From the NCBI GenBank assembly GCA_903927465.1, contig CAIYMY010000056.1:1-40462 (forward strand): a stretch of DNA of 40,462 nucleotides, read 5' to 3'. The DNA comes from an uncultured Rhodospirillales bacterium. GTDB lineage: Bacteria > Pseudomonadota > Alphaproteobacteria > Acetobacterales > Acetobacteraceae. How positions within the stretch are numbered: the first letter of the stretch is position 1; every line of letters begins with the position of its first letter. This document shows positions 19,776-29,352 of the stretch, piece by piece. The notes under the pieces were generated by a model, which searched no databases, was not told where the DNA came from, and saw nothing but the letters and a program-made list of their open reading frames with translations. The translations under genes and the position numbers were made by a program.

Positions 19776-20554
19776 CAACACCCGCAACGCCGGTCTTTTT
19801 GGATTTGGCAGCCGTAAGCCTCTATATCTTCTTCGCGTTCTTCGCTGGGCTGATCTACTATCTAACCCGCGAGAACAAGCGCGAAGGCTATCCGCTGGTT
19901 GCCGAATTGCCGGATCGTCCCGGTTTCGCCACCATGCACGGCTTCCCCGAAACACCCGCCCCGAAAGTCTTCCGTCTGCATTACCCAGAGGGTGCGACGG
20001 TTGTGCAGGGTGTTCGGCCGGAACGTGACGTCGATGCGCAGCTTTCGCCGGATTATCCGTATCCGGGCACCGCTTTTGTGCCGACTGGCGACGCCATGCA
20101 GGATGGCGTTGGGCCGGCTTCCTACGCTGATCGCGCGGATACGCCGGATCTGGCTTTTGATGACAATAAGCCAAAAATCGTACCGCTTCGTGCTGCGCCT
20201 GGCTGGCACATTGCCCATGAGGATCCGGACCCGCGCGGGAAATCGGTGATCACCTTGGATGGCGTAGTAGCCGGAACGGTTGCTGACCTTTGGGTTGATC
20301 GTTCTGAATACATCCTGCGCTATGTGGAAACCGAGGTTCCCGGTGGACGGCGCGTTCTGGTCCCGATGTTCCTCTGCACATTCACTGATGAGGGAACAGC
20401 GCGTGTGATTTCTGTCACGGCAGCACAATTCGCTGCTGCGCCGGGCATCGCGCGTCCTGAACAGATCACCCTGCTCGAGGAAGATCGTATTTCGGGCTAT
20501 TTCGGTGGCGGCCATTTCTACGCCACGCCTGAGCGTAGCGAGTCCTGCCTGTGA
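19772..20554 (+). CDS. puhA: Photosynthetic reaction centre H subunit
   Basis: A 260-residue protein with one membrane helix near the N-terminus (VSLYIFFAFFAGLIYYLT) followed directly by the conserved RENKREGYPL and a cytoplasmic PRC-barrel domain (GTVADLWVDRSEYILRYVE, then VLVPMFLCTF). It caps the L/M core and guides protons to QB. Length is typical. It overlaps lhaA upstream and puhB downstream (GTGA). Confidence 0.97.
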   Translation: MTTPATPVFLDLAAVSLYIFFAFFAGLIYYLTRENKREGYPLVAELPDRPGFATMHGFPETPAPKVFRLHYPEGATVVQGVRPERDVDAQLSPDYPYPGTAFVPTGDAMQDGVGPASYADRADTPDLAFDDNKPKIVPLRAAPGWHIAHEDPDPRGKSVITLDGVVAGTVADLWVDRSEYILRYVETEVPGGRRVLVPMFLCTFTDEGTARVISVTAAQFAAAPGIARPEQITLLEEDRISGYFGGGHFYATPERSESCL

Positions 20555-21222
20555 GCAAGCCAGTCCGCCCCCGCCTGACCGAACATGGCTTGGAGCCAGT
20601 GCGCGGTCTTCCGGAAGCGCTGCCTTCCGGAGAGGTCTTGCTTTGGCAAGGGGCGCCAACATGGGCGGAGGTCGCCCAGCGTGTGTTTCTTGTGCGCTGG
20701 GTCTTCGGCTATTTCTTGATCTTGGCGCTCTGGGAAATACTCAGTGCCACCATGCAGGGGGGGGAATTGGTCGCGGCTTTTGGCGCTGCGGCTGTGATTC
20801 TCCTTGGCGGTGGGGTCGCGATTGGCATACTTGCCTTGCTTGCCAAGATTGTCGCGCGCAGCAGTGTTTATTCCATCACGTCGCGGCGTTTGGTGCTGCG
20901 CGTCGGTGTTGCTTTGCCGATTACCATCAATATTCCCTTCGTCGCTATCGCGGGGGCATATTTGCGCAATCGCAAGGATAGCAATGGCGATATAGTGCTG
21001 GAATTGCTTCCTTCCCATCGCATTTCCTGGATTGCTCTGTGGCCGCATTGCAGTGGCTGGAGCCTTGGTCGGCCAAAACCCATGCTTCGCGGTGTGGCGA
21101 ATGTAGCGGAAGTGGCCCAGATACTGGGTAATGCGGTGGCTGCCACTTCGGGGGCAGGTATCAGCCGCAGCGTATCAGGGCCAGAAGCCGCGATGCCTAG
21201 TGGCGCGACGGCAATGGCGTAA
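20551..21222 (+). CDS. puhB: Photosynthetic complex assembly protein PuhB
   Basis: A 223-residue membrane protein starting at a GTG that overlaps the puhA stop. LPSGEVLLWQGAPTWAEVAQR and the first-helix region (about 45-65) are typical of PuhB; a second pair of hydrophobic segments lies near 75-105, followed by a PH-like domain (SVYSITSRRLVLRVG, ITINIPF). PuhB helps reaction-centre assembly in Rhodobacter. It is followed by puhC after 10 bases. Confidence 0.92.
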   Translation: MSKPVRPRLTEHGLEPVRGLPEALPSGEVLLWQGAPTWAEVAQRVFLVRWVFGYFLILALWEILSATMQGGELVAAFGAAAVILLGGGVAIGILALLAKIVARSSVYSITSRRLVLRVGVALPITINIPFVAIAGAYLRNRKDSNGDIVLELLPSHRISWIALWPHCSGWSLGRPKPMLRGVANVAEVAQILGNAVAATSGAGISRSVSGPEAAMPSGATAMA

Positions 21223-21232
21223 CGGGACGAAA

Positions 21233-21688
21233 ATGGCATCCAAGGCAATAGCGCCGCGCGCTGGCTACCTGGGCTATGGGCTTGGGGCGATTATGGCCTT
21301 TGTTCTTGCGTTTGTCGTGCTGAGCGCAGGCGAAAAGCATCAGGACCGCCGTCCTGTAAATGAGGCAACCTTCGCGCGCAGTGTCCTGTTTAGCGATCGG
21401 CTTGATGGCGGTATTTCCATCCGTGATGCCTCGACCGGCCAATTGATTGGCGAAATCTCGCCCGGTGAGGGCGGCTTTGTGCGCGGTGCCCTGCGTGGCT
21501 TTGCGCGCGAAAGAAGACTAGAAAATCCTGGCATGGAAAGCCCTTTTCGGTTGGCTGCTGTGCCGGGTGGAGCTATTATTCTGGAAGACCCGGTAAGCGG
21601 GCGCTGGACGGATCTGCGGGCTTTTGGCGCGACAAACGTGCAAAGTTTCGCTGATATCCTTTTTAAAAAAAATGAGGAAGGCAAATGA
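21233..21688 (+). CDS. puhC: Photosynthetic complex assembly protein PuhC
   Basis: A 151-residue protein with an N-terminal membrane anchor (about residues 14-32) and a periplasmic domain containing FSDRLDGGISIRDASTGQ, which is PuhC-like, and GEGGFVRGALRGFARERR. PuhC is thought to assist reorganisation of reaction centre with LH1. The ATG at 21233 is preceded by GGGACG. The stop overlaps the next ORF as ATGA. Confidence 0.88.
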   Translation: MASKAIAPRAGYLGYGLGAIMAFVLAFVVLSAGEKHQDRRPVNEATFARSVLFSDRLDGGISIRDASTGQLIGEISPGEGGFVRGALRGFARERRLENPGMESPFRLAAVPGGAIILEDPVSGRWTDLRAFGATNVQSFADILFKKNEEGK

Positions 21689-21990
21689 GCGACATGAATG
21701 AAAGGCGGCGGGGAAGACGCTTCGACGTACCCTGTACCGTTGAAATCGAACGCAGCTTTGACAGTTTTCACGCCTATGCGGTGCCTGAAGACGTTATGCT
21801 GCGTCCTGGTGATCAGGTGATCGTGCATGGCGCGCCTGCCCAGGTGGCATTCGGTGAAAAATATAGCTTCGAAACCTCAGCGACCGTCATTCGGGCAGGT
21901 TTCTTTCGCCGGCATTGGACACAGTTTTGTTCGATCCTGGAACTTACCGAACTCTATCACGTGGGCTTTGAGCCGAAGGAGGCCACATGA
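21685..21990 (+). CDS. Conserved-position ORF between puhC and acsF, function unknown
   Basis: A 101-residue soluble protein, [20 protein letters not shown] onward, with [13 protein letters not shown] and [24 protein letters not shown]. It overlaps both puhC and acsF by four bases, so it is translated as part of the puh-acsF operon. I recognise a hypothetical ORF at this position in other alphaproteobacterial clusters but no assigned function. The tight coupling to acsF makes a role in cyclase function or complex assembly possible; that is inference. Confidence 0.82.
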   Translation: MSDMNERRRGRRFDVPCTVEIERSFDSFHAYAVPEDVMLRPGDQVIVHGAPAQVAFGEKYSFETSATVIRAGFFRRHWTQFCSILELTELYHVGFEPKEAT

Positions 21991-23063
21991 ACGCGGTGAG
22001 CCATCCGATGCGGGAAAACCTCTCGCGTGAAACAACAGAATTGGCGCTGACCGAAACCCCCCTTTCGCCGCGCTTTTACACCACTGATTTTGCAGCGATG
22101 GACGCCATCAATGTGGAGCCCGTTCGCGCCGAATGGGATCGCTTGATGGAGGAATTCCATCGTGACCCCAATAAGGGCCACTTTGTCCGCGATGAGCGTT
22201 TTGACGCTTTTCGGCTGGATGCGTTGCCAGAGGGCTTGCAGAAGGAATTAGTTGATTTTCTGGTGAGCAGCGTGACAGCAGAATTTTCTGGCTGCGTGCT
22301 CTACGCGGAAATCAAGAAGCGCGTGAAGAACCCTGACATACGCGAGCTGTTTTCAGTCATGGCGCGTGACGAAAGCCGCCATGCCGGCTTCATTAATGAC
22401 GCGTTAAAGGACCTTGGCATTGGGGTTGATCTTGGCTTTCTGACGCGCGCCAAGAAGTATCACTACTTCCAGCCGAAATTCATTTTCTACGCTACCTATC
22501 TGAGCGAGAAGATCGGCTACGCGCGCTACATCACGATCTTCCGTCAATTCGAACGTCATCCAGAACTTCGTTTCCATCCGATTTTCCAGTGGTTCGAGAA
22601 TTGGTGCAATGACGAATTCCGCCATGGGGAAGCCTTTGCGCTGCTGATGCGCGCCAATCCGAAGCTACTGACTGGTGTCAACGCGTGGTGGTGCCGTTTC
22701 TTCCAGCTTGCGGTATTTGCCACAATGTATGTGCGCGACCATGGGCGCCCGGAATTCCATAAGGCGCTTGGCATGACGCCCACGGAATATGATCGGCAAG
22801 TGTTCAAGATCACTGAGGAGATCTGCCGTCAGGTGTTCCCCGTGACTTTGGATGTCGATGCGCCTGGCTTCATGGAAGACATGGATCGGCTTCTGCAGGT
22901 ATCCGAGAAAATGAGCGATGCGCGCCGGCAAGGTGGCATTGGCGGAGGGGTGCGTCGGATCGGTCTCGGCATTTCTGCGGCAACCACCTTCGCGAAGCTA
23001 TTCTTCCGTCGCCCGAGGAGGCAACCGCTTCCTGCCGAAATTCGCCTCTCACCGGTTTGGTAG
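21987..23063 (+). CDS. acsF: Aerobic Mg-protoporphyrin IX monomethyl ester (oxidative) cyclase
   Basis: A 358-residue di-iron enzyme that forms the isocyclic ring E using oxygen. The ferritin-like iron ligands are visible in [27 protein letters not shown] and [11 protein letters not shown]. Length is normal. Overlaps the preceding ORF by ATGA and is followed by puhE after 9 bases. No anaerobic cyclase (bchE) is present in the window, so pigment synthesis would depend on oxygen at this step, fitting an aerobic phototroph. Confidence 0.97.
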   Translation: MNAVSHPMRENLSRETTELALTETPLSPRFYTTDFAAMDAINVEPVRAEWDRLMEEFHRDPNKGHFVRDERFDAFRLDALPEGLQKELVDFLVSSVTAEFSGCVLYAEIKKRVKNPDIRELFSVMARDESRHAGFINDALKDLGIGVDLGFLTRAKKYHYFQPKFIFYATYLSEKIGYARYITIFRQFERHPELRFHPIFQWFENWCNDEFRHGEAFALLMRANPKLLTGVNAWWCRFFQLAVFATMYVRDHGRPEFHKALGMTPTEYDRQVFKITEEICRQVFPVTLDVDAPGFMEDMDRLLQVSEKMSDARRQGGIGGGVRRIGLGISAATTFAKLFFRRPRRQPLPAEIRLSPVW

Positions 23064-23072
23064 CGAAGCGCC

Positions 23073-24131
23073 ATGCCTGAGAGCGTGACCGCCGCCCTGA
23101 TTGCCATCTTTCTTTGGTGGCTGACGACTGGCGTCATTCTTTTCGCGGTTGCGACACTTGCGCATCAGCGCCTGACCCTTGGCGCGGGCTCAGTGATCTT
23201 GCTTTCTGCTGGTCTGATCACACTGCATCAGACCGCAGAGGATGTGAGCGCCGCCGGGGCCTATCTTTCCTTCCTGGCTGCCTTGGCGATTTGGGGGGCT
23301 GTGGAGATAAGCTTCCTGGGTGGGCTGATCACCGGGCCCAATCGCAAGGAATTGCCGGCGGAACTCATCGGCATGCAACGCTTTTGGTCCGCAACGCGGG
23401 TTGTGCTCTGGCACGAAATATTCATTCTGCTGCTGGGTTTCTTGCTGATCATGGCGTTTGCGCATGGGCCCAACCGCATCGGCCTGATGACCTATGGCAT
23501 TTTGTGGGTCATGCGCCTCAGCGCCAAGCTCAATTTGTATCTGGGCGTGCGCAATACGGGCGAGACGCTGCTGCCGGAGCATCTGCGCTACATGAGTAGC
23601 TATTTCGCCCATCGGCCAATGAATCTGCTGTTCCCCTTTTCCATCACGCTTGGCACGCTTTTGAGTGCCTGGCTGTTCCACCAGGCTTTTGCCGTTGGCG
23701 CGGATGCGCATCAGCTGGTTGGCTTTATGTTGATCGCGACGATCGCCTCACTGGCCGTGATTGAACATTGGTTCCTGATGCTCCCGCTGCCGATTGAAGC
23801 GCTTTGGCGTTGGGGAATGCGCGACAAGGATGCGCCAGCACAGACTGCGACCTGGTTCACCGATAGGAACGGCCCTTTTGATACGCGGCCTTTGGATGCT
23901 CTTTTGGCGCGCATCACCGCTGGCGCTTACGGCTCGATTGAGAGCCTGAGAGGTTCCATTAGGTCGCCCGAAGGGTGGCTCTCGCTCGATTTTGTAGATG
24001 GTACCATGCATCTGCGGCGCGCTGCCGCAACCGAGGCCTCACGGACTGGCATTATCGTCACAGGTCGGCTGTTGGATATGCACGGTATTCAGTCAGAGTT
24101 TGAAGATTATGCGCTGAGGCATGGCGCATGA
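23073..24131 (+). CDS. puhE: Photosynthetic complex assembly protein PuhE (DUF3623) with C-terminal extension
   Basis: A 352-residue protein. Residues 1 to about 260 hold seven or so membrane helices and the PuhE pattern (LGGLITGPNRKELP, FWSATRVVLWHEIF, NLYLGVRNTGETLLPEHLRY, EHWFLMLPLPIEALWRWGMR). A further ~90 soluble residues follow (from about TWFTDRNGPFDTRPLDALL to the end), which I do not associate with the family and which may be an added domain. PuhE is linked to reaction-centre/LH1 assembly. A weak terminator-like hairpin follows. Confidence 0.88.
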   Translation: MPESVTAALIAIFLWWLTTGVILFAVATLAHQRLTLGAGSVILLSAGLITLHQTAEDVSAAGAYLSFLAALAIWGAVEISFLGGLITGPNRKELPAELIGMQRFWSATRVVLWHEIFILLLGFLLIMAFAHGPNRIGLMTYGILWVMRLSAKLNLYLGVRNTGETLLPEHLRYMSSYFAHRPMNLLFPFSITLGTLLSAWLFHQAFAVGADAHQLVGFMLIATIASLAVIEHWFLMLPLPIEALWRWGMRDKDAPAQTATWFTDRNGPFDTRPLDALLARITAGAYGSIESLRGSIRSPEGWLSLDFVDGTMHLRRAAATEASRTGIIVTGRLLDMHGIQSEFEDYALRHGA

Positions 24132-24145
24132 GGAAAAGCATCACC

Positions 24146-24170
24146 AAAGGCATGGCGTGGGGCCTTTTTT
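24146..24170 (+). terminator. Weak terminator-like hairpin between puhE and hemA
   Basis: AAAGGC (24146-24151) pairs with GCCTTT (24162-24167) around a 10-base loop and leads into a run of six T (24165-24170). The stem is short. It lies at the largest gap between puhE and hemA (24132-24245), where an operon boundary would be expected. The rest of this gap shows no recognisable operator. Confidence 0.35.
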
Positions 24171-24245
24171 CGGGGAGTTGTACCGAAAGCGACCTGCGCA
24201 CAATCGCAAGACCTGGAAAGTTATTCTGGGCAAGGAGAATGTGAC

Positions 24246-25457
24246 ATGAATTACGAGGAATTCTTCCAAGGGCAGCTTGATAGCCTTCGTCGTGAAGGCA
24301 GATACCGCGTCTTTGCCGATCTGGAACGACGCCGTGGCGAATTCCCGCGCGCCACACGCCATGACAAGGGTGTTCGTGGTGAGGTAACGGTGTGGTGTTC
24401 GAATGACTACCTTGGCATGGGTCAGCACCCTGATGTGCTGGATGCCATGCATGAAGCACTGGATCGCTGCGGCGCAGGTGCGGGTGGTACGCGCAATATC
24501 TCCGGCACCAACCACGAACATGTTCTGCTTGAACGCGATCTGGCGGCACTGCATGGGCGTGAATCGGCCCTGCTGTTCAATTCCGGCTATATGTCAAACT
24601 GGGCGTCGCTTTCCACGCTCGGGTCGAAGATTCCTGGCTGCGTCATCGTTTCCGATGAAATGAACCATGCTTCCATGATTGAAGGCATACGTCACAGCAA
24701 AGCGAAGCGGGTTCTGTTCAAGCATAATGATGTGGCGGATTTGCGCCGCGTGCTGGCGGAACTGCCGAAATCAGCGCCGAAATTGGTGGCGTTCGAAAGC
24801 GTCTATTCCATGGATGGCGATATCGCCCCCATCAGTGATATCTGTGATATTGCCGATGCCCATGATGCAATGACCTATTGCGATGAAGTGCATGCGGTTG
24901 GGCTTTATGGCCAAAGCGGCGGCGGCATTACGGAACGCGATGGTATTGCGGGTCGCGTGACGGTGATTGAAGGCACGCTCGCCAAGGCATTCGGCGTGAT
25001 TGGCGGCTATATCGCCGGCAGCGCTGCCATGTGTGATTTTGTGCGTTCCTACGCCTCAGGCTTCATTTTCTCAACGGCGCTGCCGCCGGCGATTGCGGCA
25101 GGTGCCCGCGCCGCGATACGCCATTTGCGTCAGAGCAATATTGAACGGGAACGCCTGCATGAACGCGCCGCAACGCTCCGGCGACGTTTGGACGCTGTTG
25201 GGGTGCCGCATCTTGATAACCTCAGCCATATCGTCCCAGTGATGGTTGGCGATCCGTCCTTGTGTAAGACGCTCAGCGATACCTTGCTTGATGAGCATGG
25301 CATTTATGTGCAGCCCATCAATTATCCAACCGTGCCGCGCGGTACAGAAAGGCTGCGCATTACGCCATCACCCGTCCATACGGATGCGGATATGGATCAT
25401 TTGGTGGCATCACTGGAACGGGTTTGGGCGCAGTTTCGGTTGCGGCGGGCCGCGTGA
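24246..25457 (+). CDS. hemA: 5-aminolevulinate synthase
   Basis: A 403-residue PLP enzyme that condenses glycine and succinyl-CoA to 5-aminolevulinate, the first tetrapyrrole step in Alphaproteobacteria. Signatures: [56 protein letters not shown], and the PLP lysine in [13 protein letters not shown]. Length is normal. AAGGAGA precedes the ATG with good spacing. The stop overlaps bchI (TGATG), tying precursor supply to Mg chelatase. Confidence 0.97.
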   Translation: MNYEEFFQGQLDSLRREGRYRVFADLERRRGEFPRATRHDKGVRGEVTVWCSNDYLGMGQHPDVLDAMHEALDRCGAGAGGTRNISGTNHEHVLLERDLAALHGRESALLFNSGYMSNWASLSTLGSKIPGCVIVSDEMNHASMIEGIRHSKAKRVLFKHNDVADLRRVLAELPKSAPKLVAFESVYSMDGDIAPISDICDIADAHDAMTYCDEVHAVGLYGQSGGGITERDGIAGRVTVIEGTLAKAFGVIGGYIAGSAAMCDFVRSYASGFIFSTALPPAIAAGARAAIRHLRQSNIERERLHERAATLRRRLDAVGVPHLDNLSHIVPVMVGDPSLCKTLSDTLLDEHGIYVQPINYPTVPRGTERLRITPSPVHTDADMDHLVASLERVWAQFRLRRAA

Positions 25458-26602
25458 TGGACGGCGCAGTATCGGGTTTTCAGCCGGCCAATAGGTCCGG
25501 CCAGGAAACGCAACTTTCTCGTCGAGCAGCGCCACGCCCGAGTGCAAAGAAAGCCGACAAGGCAATCCCGGCGCCCCGTCGTAACGCCTATCCCTTCAGC
25601 GCCATCGTGGGGCAGGAGGAAATGAAGCGTGCCCTGATGATCGCCGCTGTTGATCCAAGCATTGGTGGTGTTCTTGTGTTTGGGGATCGGGGCACCGGTA
25701 AATCTACGGCAGTGCGCTCACTTGCGGCGTTATTGCCGGAAATGGCTGTTGTCGCTGGCTGTCCTTTTGCGTGCGATCCAGTGGCGCCGCTTGCGTCCTG
25801 TACGCATTGCAGCGCACTGCCCAAGGGCCGAAAAGCGGAAAAGCGGATGGTCCCGGTGCCGGTGGTGGATTTGCCGCTTGGTACCACGGAAGATCGCCTG
25901 GCAGGCGCGCTTGATATCGAAAGGGCTTTGGCCCAAGGCATCAAGGCGTTTGAGCCAGGGCTACTTGCCGCGGCGCATCGCGGGTTCCTCTACATCGATG
26001 AGGTGAACCTGCTTGAAGATCATTTGGTTGATCTTCTGCTGGATGTCGCAGCATCGGGCGAGAATGTTGTGGAGCGCGAAGGCATCAGCCTGCGCCACCC
26101 GGCGCGCTTTGTGCTGATTGGCAGTGGCAATCCCGAAGAAGGTGAATTGCGCCCGCAATTGCTCGATCGCTTCGGCCTTTCGGTTGAAGTCTCAACACCA
26201 AAAGACCTTGCCAGCCGGGTTGAAGTGGTCTGCCGGCGCGATGCCTATGACAGGGACGCTTCCGGCTTCATCAAGCAATGGGCGGAGGATGAGGCGCGCA
26301 CGCGTGAGACAGTCCTTGCCGGCAGAAAGCGACTGGGTTCAGTCACGCTTCCGCTTGGCACGATTGAACAGGCCGCCAAGCTTTGCATGGCGCTCGGCAC
26401 GGATGGGTTGCGTGGTGAATTGACCCTGGTGCGCGCAGCACGGGCACTTGCCGCGCTTGAAGGTGATCTGGAAGTCGGAACGGTGCATCTGCGCCGTATT
26501 GCGGCTTCCGCGTTGCGGCATCGGTTGCGCCGCAATCCCCTTGATGAAACCGTTGCCACGACGCGCGTGGAAAAGGCGCTCGAAGACGTCTTCGGGCCAT
26601 GA
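25457..26602 (+). CDS. bchI: Magnesium chelatase ATPase subunit I
   Basis: An AAA+ ATPase of 381 residues: Walker A GDRGTGKSTAVR, Walker B FLYIDEVNLLEDHLVDLLL, sensor region VLIGSGNPEEGELRPQLLDRF. It powers Mg insertion with BchD into porphyrin held by BchH. About 45 N-terminal residues before FSAIVGQEEMK are Ala/Arg-rich and longer than usual. The ATG at 25457 overlaps the hemA stop; the frame is open further upstream inside hemA. Confidence 0.96.
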   Translation: MDGAVSGFQPANRSGQETQLSRRAAPRPSAKKADKAIPAPRRNAYPFSAIVGQEEMKRALMIAAVDPSIGGVLVFGDRGTGKSTAVRSLAALLPEMAVVAGCPFACDPVAPLASCTHCSALPKGRKAEKRMVPVPVVDLPLGTTEDRLAGALDIERALAQGIKAFEPGLLAAAHRGFLYIDEVNLLEDHLVDLLLDVAASGENVVEREGISLRHPARFVLIGSGNPEEGELRPQLLDRFGLSVEVSTPKDLASRVEVVCRRDAYDRDASGFIKQWAEDEARTRETVLAGRKRLGSVTLPLGTIEQAAKLCMALGTDGLRGELTLVRAARALAALEGDLEVGTVHLRRIAASALRHRLRRNPLDETVATTRVEKALEDVFGP

Positions 26603-26627
26603 GGATGCGGCGCCGGAGCCTCAACCG

Positions 26628-28439
26628 ATGAGTGGTCTCGCCGCAACCAGCGCCGATGCAAAGCGCATCGAGGCTCCGGATGCGGAGAATGTTGCGCTTC
26701 AGATTGCGGCGTTGCTGGCGGTTGATCCTGCTGGCCTAGCGGGTGTTGTGCTGCGGGGGCCGGCCGATCCTAGGCGTGATGAATGGCTTGAAGCCTTGCG
26801 CAAGATGCTGCCCGCTGGGGTGCCATGGCGGCGCGTGCCTTTGGGTATCGCCGATACCCGCCTGCTGGGTGGGCTTGATCTTACCTCGAGCCTGAGCGCC
26901 GGGCGGCCCATCGCGCAACAAGGCCTGCTGGCCGAGGCTGACGGCGGGATCATCATCCTGCCCATGGCTGAGCGCGTGGAAAGCCAGGTGATTGCGCGCA
27001 TCGCCGCCGTGCTGGATCACGGTGCGCTGCGCGTGGAGCGTGAGGGCATTACCCTGGCACGCGATACGCGCTTCGGCGTCGTTGCGCTTGATGAAGGTGC
27101 GGGTGAAGACGAACAGGTAACTGAAGCGCTTTCAGATCGCCTCGCCTTCCGGCTTGGCTTCGAACCCTTTGGATTGCAGCGCGCAGTGCCTGATATGCCG
27201 ACCCGTGCGGAGATTGAGGCAGCGCGGCTGCGCCTTGCGCATGTCGGAATACCTGCCGATCTGCCGCAGGCCTTTTGCGCGGCAGCCTTGGCGCTTGGTA
27301 TTCTATCCCTGCGTGCGCCTATTTTTGCGCTGCGTTGCGCCCGCGCTGCTGCGGCGCTTGCGGGGCGCGTGGAGGTAACCCGGGAAGATGCGGCGCTTGC
27401 GGCGCAACTCATCCTGGCACCACGCGCGCGGCAAGTGCCCGAGGCACCCACTGAAGAACAGGAACAACCGCCCGAACAACAGCAGGACGAAAAGCAGGAA
27501 GAAGCATCCAATTCGGACACGCAGCAGCAGCAAGACCAGCCATCGCTGGAAGATCTTGTGCTTGCGGCGGCGCAGGCGAGCCTGCCGGCGGGATTGCTCG
27601 CGGGGCTTGGTGTCGCGGCACGGCAAATGGCGCGTCAGGCGGCATCTTCCGGCAGATCAGGCATGATGCGCCGTTCCACCCAGCGCGGTCGGCCCATTGG
27701 CGCGCGCCCGGCGGCGTGGCGTGCGGGGCTGCGTTTGGCCTTGGTGGAAACGTTGCGCGTTGCCGCACCTTGGCAGGAATATCGCCGTCGCGAAAAACCG
27801 CATCACGCGGCACTGGTGCATATCCGCCGAGAAGATGTGCGCATTCGCCGCTACAAGCAGAACAGCGAAACCACCACCATCTTCCTTGTGGATGCTTCAG
27901 GTTCGGCTGCGCTGCATCGCCTTGCGGAAGCCAAGGGCGCGGTGGAATTGCTGCTGGGCGATTGTTATGTGCGGCGCGATCGCGTGGCCGTGATTGCCTT
28001 CCGTGGCCGTGGCGCAGAAGTGCTGCTTGAACCCACACATTCGCTGGTGCGCGCCAAGCGCAGCCTGGCCGCCTTGCCTGGTGGCGGTGGTACGCCGCTC
28101 GCGGCCGGCATGGCGGCCGGCTTTGCCATGGCGGAAGCCAGTCGCAGGCGCGGGCAAACCCCGGTGGTTGTCGCGCTGACAGATGGTCGTGCCAATGTCA
28201 CGCGTGATGGTTCAGGCGGGCGTGCCACAGCGGAATCCGAAGCGCTGGATTCGGCGCGGTTGTTCAGGGCTTCTGGCATTGCCGCGCTACTGATTGATAC
28301 GGCGCCACGGCCGCATCCTTTTTCACGAGACCTCGCCTCTGCCATGGGCGCGCGCTATGTGCCGCTGCCTTTTGCTGATGCCGCGCGTATGTCGGCTGCC
28401 GTGCGTCAAGCCGCGCTTGCGCCAGCGTCAGAGTCTTGA
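26628..28439 (+). CDS. bchD: Magnesium chelatase subunit D
   Basis: A 603-residue protein with a degenerate AAA+ domain at the N-terminus (SLSAGRPIAQQGLLAEADGG), an acidic Gln/Glu/Pro-rich linker (about 275-310) and a C-terminal von Willebrand A domain with the MIDAS motif in FLVDASGSAALHRLAEAKGA, plus TPLAAGM and LTDGRANVT. It pairs with BchI. The ATG at 26628 is the first in-frame start after the bchI stop. Length is close to normal. The stop is 4 bases before the bchO start. Confidence 0.96.
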   Translation: MSGLAATSADAKRIEAPDAENVALQIAALLAVDPAGLAGVVLRGPADPRRDEWLEALRKMLPAGVPWRRVPLGIADTRLLGGLDLTSSLSAGRPIAQQGLLAEADGGIIILPMAERVESQVIARIAAVLDHGALRVEREGITLARDTRFGVVALDEGAGEDEQVTEALSDRLAFRLGFEPFGLQRAVPDMPTRAEIEAARLRLAHVGIPADLPQAFCAAALALGILSLRAPIFALRCARAAAALAGRVEVTREDAALAAQLILAPRARQVPEAPTEEQEQPPEQQQDEKQEEASNSDTQQQQDQPSLEDLVLAAAQASLPAGLLAGLGVAARQMARQAASSGRSGMMRRSTQRGRPIGARPAAWRAGLRLALVETLRVAAPWQEYRRREKPHHAALVHIRREDVRIRRYKQNSETTTIFLVDASGSAALHRLAEAKGAVELLLGDCYVRRDRVAVIAFRGRGAEVLLEPTHSLVRAKRSLAALPGGGGTPLAAGMAAGFAMAEASRRRGQTPVVVALTDGRANVTRDGSGGRATAESEALDSARLFRASGIAALLIDTAPRPHPFSRDLASAMGARYVPLPFADAARMSAAVRQAALAPASES

Positions 28440-28443
28440 TGCC

Positions 28444-29352
28444 GTGGCCGCGTCCGGAGATTTTCCAAGCTGGGAAAGGGATGGGCGCGATTGGCCGAAT
28501 AGGGAATCGAGCCAATTTATCGAAGCCGGCGGGCTACGTTGGCATGTGCAGCGCATGGGGCAGGGGCCTTGCCTTTTGTTGCTGCACGGCACGGCAGCGG
28601 CCACGCATAGCTGGCGCGATCTGGCGCCATTGCTCGCGCCACATTTCACGCTGATTGCGCCAGATCTGCCCGGGCATGGCTTTACTGCCAGCCTGCCGCA
28701 AGCGCGAGTTTCACTGGCGGGTTTTTCGGCGGCCTTGCATGCACTGCTGCTGAAGCTTCAACTCTCACCCGATGTGGTGCTTGGCCATTCGGCGGGGGCG
28801 GCAATTGCGCTACGTATGGCATTGGATGGTACCATCGCGCCGCGCGCGGTCTTCAGCCTGAATGGTGCCTTGCTGCCGTTGGGTGATGAGCATTCGGCGT
28901 TTTTCACCCGCGCCGCGCAGTTGATGGTGGGCTTGCCCTTTGTCTCAAAACTTTGCGCCTGGCGCGCTTCCAAACAGGAAGTGGCGGCCAAGCTGCTGCG
29001 TGATACGGGGTCTGATATCGGTCCGCGCGGTGTGGAATTATACACGCGGCTTTTTGGCTATTCCGGGCATATTCGCGCGGCGTTGACGATGATGGCGCAA
29101 TGGGAATTGCGCCCTTTGCTGCGTGATTTACCGCGCCTTGGCACAGCGCTGTTCCTGATGGTCGGCAGCCGTGATCGCGCCGTACCGCCCATGCAGGCGC
29201 GGCGCATTCAGGCCATCCTTCCCGCCGCGCGCATCATCACCCTGGAAGGGCTTGGCCATCTGGCGCATGAAGAAGCGCCGCAACTGGTCGCCGATGCGCT
29301 GCTTAAGGAATGGTCGCGACTTGCGCAGAACGTCACTGGGGCGGCGGCATGA
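28444..29352 (+). CDS. bchO: BchO, alpha/beta hydrolase of the Mg chelatase operon
   Basis: A 302-residue alpha/beta-hydrolase: LLLHGTAAATHSWRDL, DLPGHGFTA, nucleophile elbow GHSAGAAIAL and the final catalytic His in LEGLGHLAHEE. The first ~25 residues (SWERDGRDWPNRESSQFI) are the BchO-specific lead-in. No ATG fits; the GTG at 28444 lies just before it and I take it as the start. BchO is required for normal bacteriochlorophyll synthesis in some species, but its reaction is not settled. Order bchI-bchD-bchO is standard. Confidence 0.93.
   Translation: MAASGDFPSWERDGRDWPNRESSQFIEAGGLRWHVQRMGQGPCLLLLHGTAAATHSWRDLAPLLAPHFTLIAPDLPGHGFTASLPQARVSLAGFSAALHALLLKLQLSPDVVLGHSAGAAIALRMALDGTIAPRAVFSLNGALLPLGDEHSAFFTRAAQLMVGLPFVSKLCAWRASKQEVAAKLLRDTGSDIGPRGVELYTRLFGYSGHIRAALTMMAQWELRPLLRDLPRLGTALFLMVGSRDRAVPPMQARRIQAILPAARIITLEGLGHLAHEEAPQLVADALLKEWSRLAQNVTGAAA

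Noticed and set aside
27420-27545. Repetitive CAG/GAA-rich stretch as a repeat element
   Set aside because: It encodes the acidic Gln/Glu-rich linker of BchD, normal for this subunit.
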